From Candidatus Anammoximicrobium sp. (GTDB lineage: Bacteria > Planctomycetota > Planctomycetia > Pirellulales > Pirellulaceae): a DNA stretch of 64,000 nt. This document shows positions 28,581 to 36,290 of the stretch, piece after piece. The stretch is from assembly GCA_012515235.1 (NCBI GenBank), contig JAAYYU010000124.1, positions 99,609-163,608 of the forward strand, read 5' to 3'. The notes under the pieces were generated by a model, which worked only from the letters and a program-made list of their open reading frames with translations, was not told the origin of the DNA and did no database searches. The stretch's first letter is position 1; every line of letters begins with the position of its first letter. A program made the position numbers and the translations under genes.

Positions 28581-29474
28581 ATGACGCGCAGCGGTTTGAC
28601 TGCCCTCGTCGTCTGGGCGGGCCTGGCGGGCTGGCTGAAGACGGGCGCGGAGGCTCAGCAAGTCCAGCTCACTTCGCCCTTCCAGTCGATCAACGAGAGC
28701 TTTTACGAGAACTTCGGATTTGGCGGCCTGAACCTGGGACGCAGCGGCCCCGGCGGCGGCTGGTACTTCCGCAGCGGGCCGGCAAACTCGGCGCCGCCGC
28801 CCTTCGGCGGATACGACCCGTCCGCCAGCGCCCGGTTCGGAATGCAGTTTGGCGGTCCCTGGGGACCGGGCTTCAACATGCTGGCCGGACAAGGCAGCAA
28901 CCGCACCCACACGATGACCGCCCCCACGATTGTGGTGCCCCACGGCGGCTCCGGATATCTGTTCAGCGGTTCGATGGTGCCCTTCGTCACCGGCGTGGTC
29001 CCCGTCGTCGGCAACGCTCCCCTGGGCATGATGCCCATGATGCCGCAAACACAGTCGTCGCTCAGCCCGCTGGCCGAACGCGCAGCGCAACTGCGACAGC
29101 AGGCCGCGGCTCCGGCCGCGGACTTGAATCCCGCGCCGCCGCCAGTCGCGCGGGAAGAGCCGCCGTTGGTCCTCAAGGGCGGCCAGGCTGCCGACGCCCC
29201 GACCGCCGCTCGGCCGCCCGTCACCGGCTCCGCGGCGGACAGTTCCGCCAACCGCGGCGATATCAGCGTCGCCGAGATTCGCCGCCAGCAAGCCCAGCAG
29301 GAAGCGGCCCGCCAAGAAGAAATCCAGGTGCGAATCGAGAAAGCGCGGGGCCACGAGGAGGCCGGCAACCCCGGACTCGCGAAGATCTACTACCAACAAG
29401 CCGCCGCCCGCGCTGACGGCGAGTTGAAGCAACAACTGCTCGCCAAAATCCGCTCGCTGGGCGAAACGCAATAG
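28581..29474 (+). CDS. secreted protein of unknown function, 297 aa
   Basis: A Sec signal peptide (TALVVWAGLAGWLKTGAEA) leads into a Gly/Pro-rich first half with motifs such as FGGLNLGRSGPGGGW and PHGGSGYLFSGSM. The second half is Ala/Pro-rich and ends in a helical segment (AEIRRQQAQQEAARQEEI to YYQQAAARADGELKQQLL) resembling a short TPR-like or coiled-coil helix pair. I do not recognise the family; proteins of this build are seen in planctomycetes. A GGGGAGAGAG ribosome site precedes ATG 28581 and the promoter at 28456 is well placed. Confidence 0.8.
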   Translation: MTRSGLTALVVWAGLAGWLKTGAEAQQVQLTSPFQSINESFYENFGFGGLNLGRSGPGGGWYFRSGPANSAPPPFGGYDPSASARFGMQFGGPWGPGFNMLAGQGSNRTHTMTAPTIVVPHGGSGYLFSGSMVPFVTGVVPVVGNAPLGMMPMMPQTQSSLSPLAERAAQLRQQAAAPAADLNPAPPPVAREEPPLVLKGGQAADAPTAARPPVTGSAADSSANRGDISVAEIRRQQAQQEAARQEEIQVRIEKARGHEEAGNPGLAKIYYQQAAARADGELKQQLLAKIRSLGETQ

Positions 29475-29479
29475 AGGGT

Positions 29480-29529
29480 GCGCGTGCCGGATGTGCCGGC
29501 CAGAATCCCTTGGATCGCGCGGCACGCGC
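29480..29529. terminator. hairpin between convergent genes
   Basis: GCGCGTGCCG at 29480-29489 pairs perfectly with 29520-29529 across a 30-base loop that can itself fold. It sits between the stops of two convergent genes; no T tract. Confidence 0.35.
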
Positions 29530-29536
29530 GCTTCCG

Positions 29537-32344
29537 TCAATTCGCCGCCGGGTTGACCAGCACCTCGTCCACGAACAGCCACGCGGGGACGGGATGTGGT
29601 GTGACCCAGGGCGGCAACGGTCCGAACTTGGCCGTACGCACGCGGACGTAGCGGCCTTCTGCGTCCAAGCCGTCGGCCGTCAGGGCCTGGGTGCGCGGCG
29701 GGCTGTGCTCCCGAGGCTGGGCGGTTTCGATGGTCTTGACAACCCAATACTGCTCGCCGTCCAGCGACACGGCGAACTCGACCTGCCTCGGCGGAAAGAT
29801 GCCGACTCGCGTCGACTCCAGGCAGTTCAGGCCCAGCCGGCGGATCTGCGTCGGCGCGCCGAGATCGACGATCGCTTCCAGGTCGGTTCCCAGGAAGCCC
29901 AACCATTCCGGGCTGCCGTGTTCCGCGGCGCCGAGGACGCCGTCCGTGAGTGCCGCGGCGCCGCAGCCGGGATAACGTGGATCGGGTTCGACGCTCAGCG
30001 TGACTGACTTGTCCACCGCCGCGTGCGCGGCGTGCGGCGCTTGCGGCGACTTGAGCACTTCGTCCGGCAGCATCTGCGGTCGCAGACGCTCGAAAGGGGT
30101 TCGGAGATCGACCTTCTGGACGAGTTCCCACAGTGACGTCTGCTGGCGGCGGAGGGCCAGCGTGCCTGCGATCCACGGCTGGCACCAGCCGGTTTCCGTA
30201 CACCACGGGCCCCATTCCCAGTCGGCGTTGCTGGCCCAGTACTCCCAGCGGCCGGAATGGAACGCGCGGTACCAGGCTCCGTCCAACTCCGGATGCTCTG
30301 GCGGCCCGGAACGGATCTGGATCCGGCACAGGAAGCGGGCCAGTTTGTCCTCGGCCCGCGCGTAGAACGGATCGCCCGTCGCGGCGGCGGCCTCGTGCAG
30401 TCCGACCAGCGCAAAGTTGCACGAGTACAGCATGTCGCTCACCGGGTCGCCATCGGTCTGGATGAGGCTGGTCTCGCCCGTGCCATAGGCGGCGTTCGAC
30501 GCGATGCCCTGCCCGCCGTCGCCGATGACTTCACGGATTCCGCCAGAAGGGTCCTGCAGCGCCGCGAGATCGTCGGCGATCTGCCGCAGCCAGCGGCGAT
30601 GTTCGGGCGTGTCCTGAATCCGGACCAGCCACGCCAGCGGCAGCAGGAACCGCGAACGCTCGATCGTTCCGCTCCGCAGGCACCAGTTCCACTTGGCGGG
30701 ATAGGCAGTCATCATCATCCGCATCCCGGTCCTGGTCCGCGCCAACAGCGGTTCGAAGCGGGTTTGTTCGTAGGCCCACAGGTAACACGCCCAAATCCAG
30801 GCCTGGTAGTGCGGCGAGTAGTGGACGTGTCGGCGGTTCCAGTACGCCTGCCAGCCTTGCTTCTGCAACGCTTCCTGCTGGACACACGACGGCCGGAATC
30901 CGGATTGGCCCGCGGTGCGGAAATTGGCCAGCACGCAGCGCGCCACGGCCTCGGCCCAGCGCGCGTCCTTCAGCAAGGCGGACACCGCCCCGGCCGCCAG
31001 CAGCGCACGGGCGTTGTCGTCGCCCCAGTACGAGCCCGGATGGTCCAGGGCCCAGCCGACCAGGCCGTAAGACGGGCTGTCGGGATCCGCCCGCGGTCCT
31101 CCCGCCAGGCCCGAAGTCGAAAAGATGTAGTCCAGCAAATTCGCCGCGATCCTCGCGTGCTCCGGCCGGTTGCTGACCGCCGCGTCGCCGGCCAGCAGCA
31201 TCGCCACCTCGGCGGTGCAGTCGTTGCGGACCGCATAGCGCATCGGCTGATCCCCGCCTGTGCGGATGGTCGAACTGAAGCCTTCCAGGAGGCCCAACGA
31301 TCCGTCGCCCAGCGGCCAATCGGCCGCCGGCATGTCGCGGACCGTGTTGTAACTCAGGGCCCAGTCCAAAACCTGCTGCGGCCACTTCGGATGGCGCAGG
31401 ATACGGCTGCGTATGATCCAATCGGCCGAGCGGCGGAGTGCCTGTTGTTCGGCATCCGCCGGCAACGGCTCCTCCGGCCCGTAGCTCGGCCGGACGGTCG
31501 GCGTCCAGTTCAATGTCGCCGCCGGCCCGTCTGGCTGCAGCCGGCCCAGGATCGTCTGCCAGATCGTCCGCCACGCCTCCATCGGCATGTAGCGGCCGGA
31601 GACGAAGTGACTCAGTTTGGTTGTGGCCACCAGCAAATCGCCGCGCGGATGATCGAACAACACGGGCGCCGACGGTGTGTTTTCCAGCCCATAGACGGCC
31701 GTGTCCACGCCCGCCACCTTGGCCAGCGCAAGGTGGCAAGGAAACGGGGACAGGCTCCGATCAGGACGATCGGTGCCTGTCCCCGTTTCTGTGCCTTTCT
31801 GGCTCCGATCAGGACGATCGGAGCCTGTCCCTGTTTCCTTGTCAGGACGATGGGAGCCTGTTCCCGTTTCCGGAGCCGGCGACAGGGGCACATACCGACA
31901 TCCGTTGACGATCACGATCCGCAGCGGCCGCAGGCGATCGCCGAAGATTGTCGAGGTCACCACGCCCCGCTCGGTCTTCGCGTCTTGCGGGGAGCCGACG
32001 GTGAAGTCCGGCAACTCCGCGGGAAACTCGACGTACAGCCGCAGTTTCTTGCGTCTCGCTTCGGCGAACGCAGCCGGTTCCACGGCGGTCGTCCGGTCCG
32101 GATAGCGATCGGCCAGGATCAGCACGCCGGAACCTTCCGGCGCCGCGCGAAGGGCGTCCTTCGCGTTGTCGTGCCGCAGGCAATCCGCGCCGCCGGCAGT
32201 TAGGACACGGTACAAGTCGTTGTCGGCCGCACAGCAGAAGACCAGCTTCTGTCGGGGGCCGTCGAACTCGGCTGCCGCCAGTTGCCCAGCGAGGGCCGCT
32301 ACGACGGGCCAACACCATGCCACCGTCACGAGCCAACGTTTCAT
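29537..32344 (-). CDS. large secreted protein with toroid-like middle and C-terminal discoidin-like domain, 935 aa
   Basis: The protein starts at ATG 32344 with an AGGAG ribosome site and a Sec leader (MKRWLVTVAWCWPVVAALAG). An N-terminal alpha/beta part (KLVFCCAADNDLYRVL) is followed by a Trp/His/Arg-rich helical middle resembling alpha/alpha-toroid glycan-active enzymes (for example YHSGRWEYWASNADWEWG-like segments), and the last 130 residues form an F5/8-type discoidin-like beta domain (EAIVDLGAPTQIRRLGLN). Between residues about 158 and 202 the chain carries a Gly/Thr/Asp/Arg-rich repeat translated from a palindromic DNA element (31738-31873) without breaking the frame. Function unknown; glycan binding or cleavage is a reasonable guess. 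Confidence 0.82.
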   Translation of the reverse strand: MKRWLVTVAWCWPVVAALAGQLAAAEFDGPRQKLVFCCAADNDLYRVLTAGGADCLRHDNAKDALRAAPEGSGVLILADRYPDRTTAVEPAAFAEARRKKLRLYVEFPAELPDFTVGSPQDAKTERGVVTSTIFGDRLRPLRIVIVNGCRYVPLSPAPETGTGSHRPDKETGTGSDRPDRSQKGTETGTGTDRPDRSLSPFPCHLALAKVAGVDTAVYGLENTPSAPVLFDHPRGDLLVATTKLSHFVSGRYMPMEAWRTIWQTILGRLQPDGPAATLNWTPTVRPSYGPEEPLPADAEQQALRRSADWIIRSRILRHPKWPQQVLDWALSYNTVRDMPAADWPLGDGSLGLLEGFSSTIRTGGDQPMRYAVRNDCTAEVAMLLAGDAAVSNRPEHARIAANLLDYIFSTSGLAGGPRADPDSPSYGLVGWALDHPGSYWGDDNARALLAAGAVSALLKDARWAEAVARCVLANFRTAGQSGFRPSCVQQEALQKQGWQAYWNRRHVHYSPHYQAWIWACYLWAYEQTRFEPLLARTRTGMRMMMTAYPAKWNWCLRSGTIERSRFLLPLAWLVRIQDTPEHRRWLRQIADDLAALQDPSGGIREVIGDGGQGIASNAAYGTGETSLIQTDGDPVSDMLYSCNFALVGLHEAAAATGDPFYARAEDKLARFLCRIQIRSGPPEHPELDGAWYRAFHSGRWEYWASNADWEWGPWCTETGWCQPWIAGTLALRRQQTSLWELVQKVDLRTPFERLRPQMLPDEVLKSPQAPHAAHAAVDKSVTLSVEPDPRYPGCGAAALTDGVLGAAEHGSPEWLGFLGTDLEAIVDLGAPTQIRRLGLNCLESTRVGIFPPRQVEFAVSLDGEQYWVVKTIETAQPREHSPPRTQALTADGLDAEGRYVRVRTAKFGPLPPWVTPHPVPAWLFVDEVLVNPAAN
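31738..31873. repeat. three-copy palindromic element inside a coding sequence
   Basis: The core CAGGCTCCGATCAGGACGAT occurs complete at 31751, nearly complete at 31801, and partly at 31841, each followed by a GCCTGTCCC(C/T)GTTTC-type arm. The first copy is a palindrome (31741-31789) with arms GAAACGGGGACAGG and CCTGTCCCCGTTTC. On the minus strand the array is read as repeated ETGTGSDRPDRS-like peptides in frame with the host gene. Confidence 0.85.
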
Positions 32345-33027
32345 TTCGGCGTCTCCTGCCTCGCCCCAACGTGAACGCCAACGCACGCCATTGGCACGCC
32401 GAGGACGCGAAATACAGGCCTTCATACTGTCTCAGCCCATCCTCAAAGCCAAGAGAAAAATCGACCGCCGCGTCCGACGGGTCGGACTCGAACATTCTTC
32501 CTTTAATTCATGGCCGACACGTTCCGATTTCGTGATCGTAATCGATGCCACACGTCGCATGCCACTGGAGAACCGGGGCATCAAGCGCGAGATGTGCCGT
32601 TGGCCAGCAAGGCGGATCGTTGACCGAACAACGACGTCAACAGCCATCTGTCGGGCGGGGCCGGCGAAGGGAAACTCGCGGAGGCGGTGCCGGCGTTGGC
32701 GGAACCGCAGTTCGCCTGGCCCGCGTAGCCCGCCGAGCCGGCCCAGCGCTGGGGGACCGTCGAGTCCCGCGATCTCTTGCGGACGGACGGGCCGTCGCGG
32801 ACCCGCGGGGTCTCGCACGAAACCTGGAGCGACGCGATGTCGGCGGACTGTTCGGTGTGCCGACCGATGCTGCGTCGTCTGAGGGCGGCCCGCCCGGCCG
32901 ATCCCGCGCTGACGGACCGCGCGTTCGGCAAGCTGGACGAACTGCTGCTCGACCTGCCGCCGCTTCTTGGTACAATCTTTCCGACGGCTTCTGTCCGCGA
33001 TTCCCACGCCACCCGGAGGTCCCGTTC
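32345..33027. other. 683-base gap with no supported gene
   Basis: Several open frames cross this stretch on both strands but none shows a start, leader or domain. The plus-strand frame at 32777-33031 is the most protein-like (ends DELLLDLPPLLGTIF) yet is interrupted upstream by stops. It also holds a promoter candidate near its right end. Confidence 0.4.
32949..32976 (+). promoter_or_regulatory. promoter candidate for the gene at 33028
   Basis: TCGACC (32949-32954), a 16-base spacer and TACAAT (32971-32976) with an extended TGG just before the -10. It would give a 5' leader of about 45 bases. Confidence 0.45.
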
Positions 33028-34635
33028 ATGAAAGCTCTTGCTGCTGTGCTGTGTTGCGTTGTCTGCGGGCCGCGATTGGTTTCGGCCGACGACGAAGCGC
33101 CGGCGATCCAAAAAGTCGAACTGGCCTCGAACCGCGCGATTCAGGTCAACGGCCAGCCGTTCTTTCCGATCATGGCTTGGCTGCAGGATGCCGCGAATTT
33201 CCCGGCCGTGCGGGACTGCGGCATGAACACCACGGCCGGGTATTGGCCGGGCTCCAGCGGCACGCAGGACGTCGTGGAATACCAGGGACTGGTCGCCAAG
33301 GCCGGGTTGTACGGCGTGCTGCCGTTCGGTCCGGGGCTGAAGGATCATCCGCAGTTGCTGGGCTACATCCACGACGACGAGCCGGACCTGCCGCATCAGG
33401 TGAGCGAAGCGGAGGTGATTCCGGCTGCGCACCTGGCGGTCAACCGCAGCACGCCGCTGTGGAAGATCGTCGACGGCGTGACGCACACCTGGTCCGTGCT
33501 GGATCCGATGGAGGGCGCGGCGATCACGATCCGGCTGAGGGACAAGGTCACGGTGGAGCGTCTCGCCGTGTGGCCGACGATTTCGCCCGGATTGGCGGTG
33601 GCGAAGGAGGTCGAGTTCCAGGGCGACGGCAAGCCGCTGGTGACCGCGACGCTCGAAAACAAGAAGGGGCGGCAGGAGATCCGGCTGCCGGCGCCCGCCA
33701 CGTTCCGCGAACTGAAGCTGACGGTGCGTTCGGCTTATCCCGGCCAGAACACATGGGGCTCGATCAGCGAAATCGAAGGCTTCGACGCAGCCGGCGACAA
33801 CCGGCTGCTGGCGCCGCCGCGTTACGAACCGCGGGCGCAGCCGGAGGCGTCTCTGGCCGCGTACCGAAAAATCAAGGCCGCCGATCCGTCGCGGCCGGTG
33901 TTCATGACCTTGACCGGGAACTTCCATCCCCATTTCGGCAAATGGACCGAACAACAGCGGACATCGCTGTACCCGGCCTACATCCAAGCCACCGACATCG
34001 TCGGCTACGACATCTACCCCATCTACGGCTGGAACAAGCCCGAGTGGATTCACCTGGTGCATGACGCCACCCAGTTGTTGGCCGACCTCGCCGGTTCGCG
34101 GCCGCTGTACGCCTGGATCGAAACCAGCAAAGGCGGCCAGTGGACCGGGGCGTTGGAGAAGCAGAAGGAGGTAACGCCGGCGCACATCAAGGCGGAGGTC
34201 TGGATGGCCATCTGCCGGGGCGCGACCGCCATCGGCTACTTTACCCACGTCTGGAAGCCGTCCTATCACCAGTTCGGCGTGCCGGAGGCGAACCGCGCGG
34301 CGCTGCGGGAGATCAATGCGCAGATCACGCGGCTGGCGCCGGCCATCCTGGGCGCTTGTCCGGACCAGGCGGTCTCCGTCCGCGCCGACTCGGAGATCAA
34401 GCTGGCCGTGACGGGCAGGCGGCAAGGCGGCAGCCTGTATCTTTTTGCGGTGAATTACGACGAGCGTGCGGTGGCCGCCGAAGCCACGTTCTCCGTCGCG
34501 GGACTGGCGGCGGGCGCCGAGATCGAAGTGCTGGACGAAGACCGTGTGCTGCCTGCCGAGGCGGGCGGGTTTCACGACGCTTTCCCGCCGCTGGGCGTCC
34601 ACCTGTACCGAATCAAGAATGCGAACGGAGGTTGA
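33028..34635 (+). CDS. secreted TIM-barrel glycoside-hydrolase-like protein with nested discoidin-like domain, 535 aa
   Basis: A signal peptide (MKALAAVLCCVVCGPRLVSA) is followed by a barrel: FFPIMAWLQD, NTTAGYWPG, GLYGVLPFGPGL and an acidic loop HDDEPDL at residues 115-121 that looks like a catalytic-type strand end. Residues about 125-260 form a separate beta domain (ITIRLRDKVTVERLAVWP, ELKLTVRSAYPGQNTWG) like an F5/8 or NPCBM module, after which the barrel resumes (AYRKIKAADPSRPVFMTLTG, IVGYDIYPIYGW). The C-terminus has a small beta domain (SLYLFAVNYDERAV). Substrate unknown. GGAGGT ribosome site at 33016. A possible -10 (TACAAT, 34730) for the next gene lies just past its stop. Confidence 0.82.
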   Translation: MKALAAVLCCVVCGPRLVSADDEAPAIQKVELASNRAIQVNGQPFFPIMAWLQDAANFPAVRDCGMNTTAGYWPGSSGTQDVVEYQGLVAKAGLYGVLPFGPGLKDHPQLLGYIHDDEPDLPHQVSEAEVIPAAHLAVNRSTPLWKIVDGVTHTWSVLDPMEGAAITIRLRDKVTVERLAVWPTISPGLAVAKEVEFQGDGKPLVTATLENKKGRQEIRLPAPATFRELKLTVRSAYPGQNTWGSISEIEGFDAAGDNRLLAPPRYEPRAQPEASLAAYRKIKAADPSRPVFMTLTGNFHPHFGKWTEQQRTSLYPAYIQATDIVGYDIYPIYGWNKPEWIHLVHDATQLLADLAGSRPLYAWIETSKGGQWTGALEKQKEVTPAHIKAEVWMAICRGATAIGYFTHVWKPSYHQFGVPEANRAALREINAQITRLAPAILGACPDQAVSVRADSEIKLAVTGRRQGGSLYLFAVNYDERAVAAEATFSVAGLAAGAEIEVLDEDRVLPAEAGGFHDAFPPLGVHLYRIKNANGG

Positions 34636-34768
34636 GCCGCTCGCCTTGTGCGCGGACGACGCGCCGTTGGCGTCCGGCCCGCACGGAAAAGCAAGCCGGG
34701 GCTACTCGTGCTGCCCCGGCGGACCTGGGTACAATCGGAGCCGGCTCACCAACTCAAGGAGACCTGCC

Positions 34769-36061
34769 ATGCCGTATCGAACCAATCGTCGTCATTTCCT
34801 GTCCGCCGCGGCCTCCGGCGGAGCGGGATTGCTGATCCTGGGCAACAGCCGGTCGGCGCGAAGCTATCAGGCCAACGACAAGTTGAATCTCGCCGTGATT
34901 GGAGCCGGGGGACGCGGCGCCGCGAACCTGAGCGACGTGTCCAGCGAGAACATCGTCGCGCTGTGCGACGCGGACGAGCGGCGGGCCGCCAGTTCGTTCG
35001 CCCGGTTTCCGCAGGCCAAACGCTACTTTGACTATCGCCAGCTGCTGGAGCAACTCGACCGCCAGATCGACGCGGTGGTGGTCAGCACGCCCAATCACGT
35101 TCACGCTCCGGCCAGCGTCACGGCCATGCGGATGGGCAAGCACGCGTATTGCGAGAAGCCGCTAACGCATTCCATCGCGGAAGCCCGCGTGGCGGCTCGC
35201 GTGGCGGCGGAAAAGAAGGTGGCCACGCAGATGGGCACGCAGATCCATGCCACGGACAACTACCGGCGGATCGTCGAACTGATCCGCGCCGGGGCCATCG
35301 GCACGGTGCGCGAGTTCCATGCCTGGCTGCGCGGCGGCCGCGGCGCCGGGGACCGGCCGCAGGACAAGCCGCCGGTCCCGGAGGGACTGCACTGGGACGT
35401 CTGGCTGGGCCCGGCGCCCGAGCGGGCCTATCATCCCTGCTACGTGCCGCACGACTGGCATTACTGGTGGGACTTCGGCGGCGGCGAGTACGGCAACATG
35501 GGCTGCCACTTTCTGGACCTCGCGTTCTGGGCCCTCGAACTGCGGCATCCCACGGCGATCTCGGCCGACGGCCCGCCGCCGCATCCGGAGAGCACGCCCA
35601 CCCAGCAGCACGCGCGGTACGAGTTCCCCGCGCGCGGCGCGCGGCCGCCGGTCACGGTGACGTGGACTCAAGGCACGAAGCCGCCGCCGATCTTCCAACA
35701 GCACCAATTCCCCAACTGGGCCTGGGGCGTGTTCGTCGGCAGCGAAGGGATGCTGCTGGCCAGTTACGGACAGCGCCTGCTTTGGCCGCAGAAGAAATTC
35801 GCGGACTACCAGCCGCCCGAGCCCTCGATTCCGCCTTCGCTCGGTCATCACCAGGAATGGATCGCGGCCTGCAAGACGGGCAGCCCGACGACGTGCAACT
35901 TCGACTATTCGGGCGCGGTCACCGAGACGGTGCTGCTGGGCAACATCGCCTACCGCGTGGGCCGAAAGCTCGAGTGGGACGCGGCCCGCATGAAGTTCCC
36001 CAACTGTCCCGAGGCGGAGCAGTACCTGCAGCGCGAGTACCGACCCGGCTGGACGCTGTGA
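34769..36061 (+). CDS. Tat-exported Gfo/Idh/MocA-family oxidoreductase (second), 430 aa
   Basis: The leader has a twin-arginine-like NRRHFLSAAASGGAGLLILG. The Rossmann motif is LAVIGAGGRGAANL near residue 43, and the family motif YCEKPLTHSI with the dehydrogenase lysine is near residue 130. A C-terminal half typical of the family follows (HDWHYWWDFGGGEYGNMGCH). AAGGAG precedes ATG 34769. It follows the barrel protein by 133 bases, with a possible -10 at 34730. The pairing of an exported oxidoreductase with a glycoside-hydrolase-like gene repeats the arrangement at 6416-10142 and suggests a shared sugar substrate, as inference. Confidence 0.9.
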   Translation: MPYRTNRRHFLSAAASGGAGLLILGNSRSARSYQANDKLNLAVIGAGGRGAANLSDVSSENIVALCDADERRAASSFARFPQAKRYFDYRQLLEQLDRQIDAVVVSTPNHVHAPASVTAMRMGKHAYCEKPLTHSIAEARVAARVAAEKKVATQMGTQIHATDNYRRIVELIRAGAIGTVREFHAWLRGGRGAGDRPQDKPPVPEGLHWDVWLGPAPERAYHPCYVPHDWHYWWDFGGGEYGNMGCHFLDLAFWALELRHPTAISADGPPPHPESTPTQQHARYEFPARGARPPVTVTWTQGTKPPPIFQQHQFPNWAWGVFVGSEGMLLASYGQRLLWPQKKFADYQPPEPSIPPSLGHHQEWIAACKTGSPTTCNFDYSGAVTETVLLGNIAYRVGRKLEWDAARMKFPNCPEAEQYLQREYRPGWTL

Positions 36062-36290
36062 CCGGCAAAACGGCAGCCGGCAGCCCGCTGGTTGCTTGGC
36101 TGCCGACGCGGCCGTCGGCGAAGCTGAGCGGAGAGGCGAACGTCCGGCGCCCGGCGGAACAGGGAGCCAGTCTTTCGGAGCCAGGGGGGGGCTGGATCGG
36201 GAGGAGTGGGAAGCGGGGAGCCAGAGTGGAGCCAGGCCAACTGGAGGGACGGATGCGAGGGATGCGAGGATGCGGGAGGAACCACCGCTG

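Noticed and set aside
32545..33027. Upstream extension of the barrel gene to 32545
   Set aside because: The signal peptide and ribosome site at 33028 mark the start; the extension is Arg/Gly-rich and lacks homology-like features.
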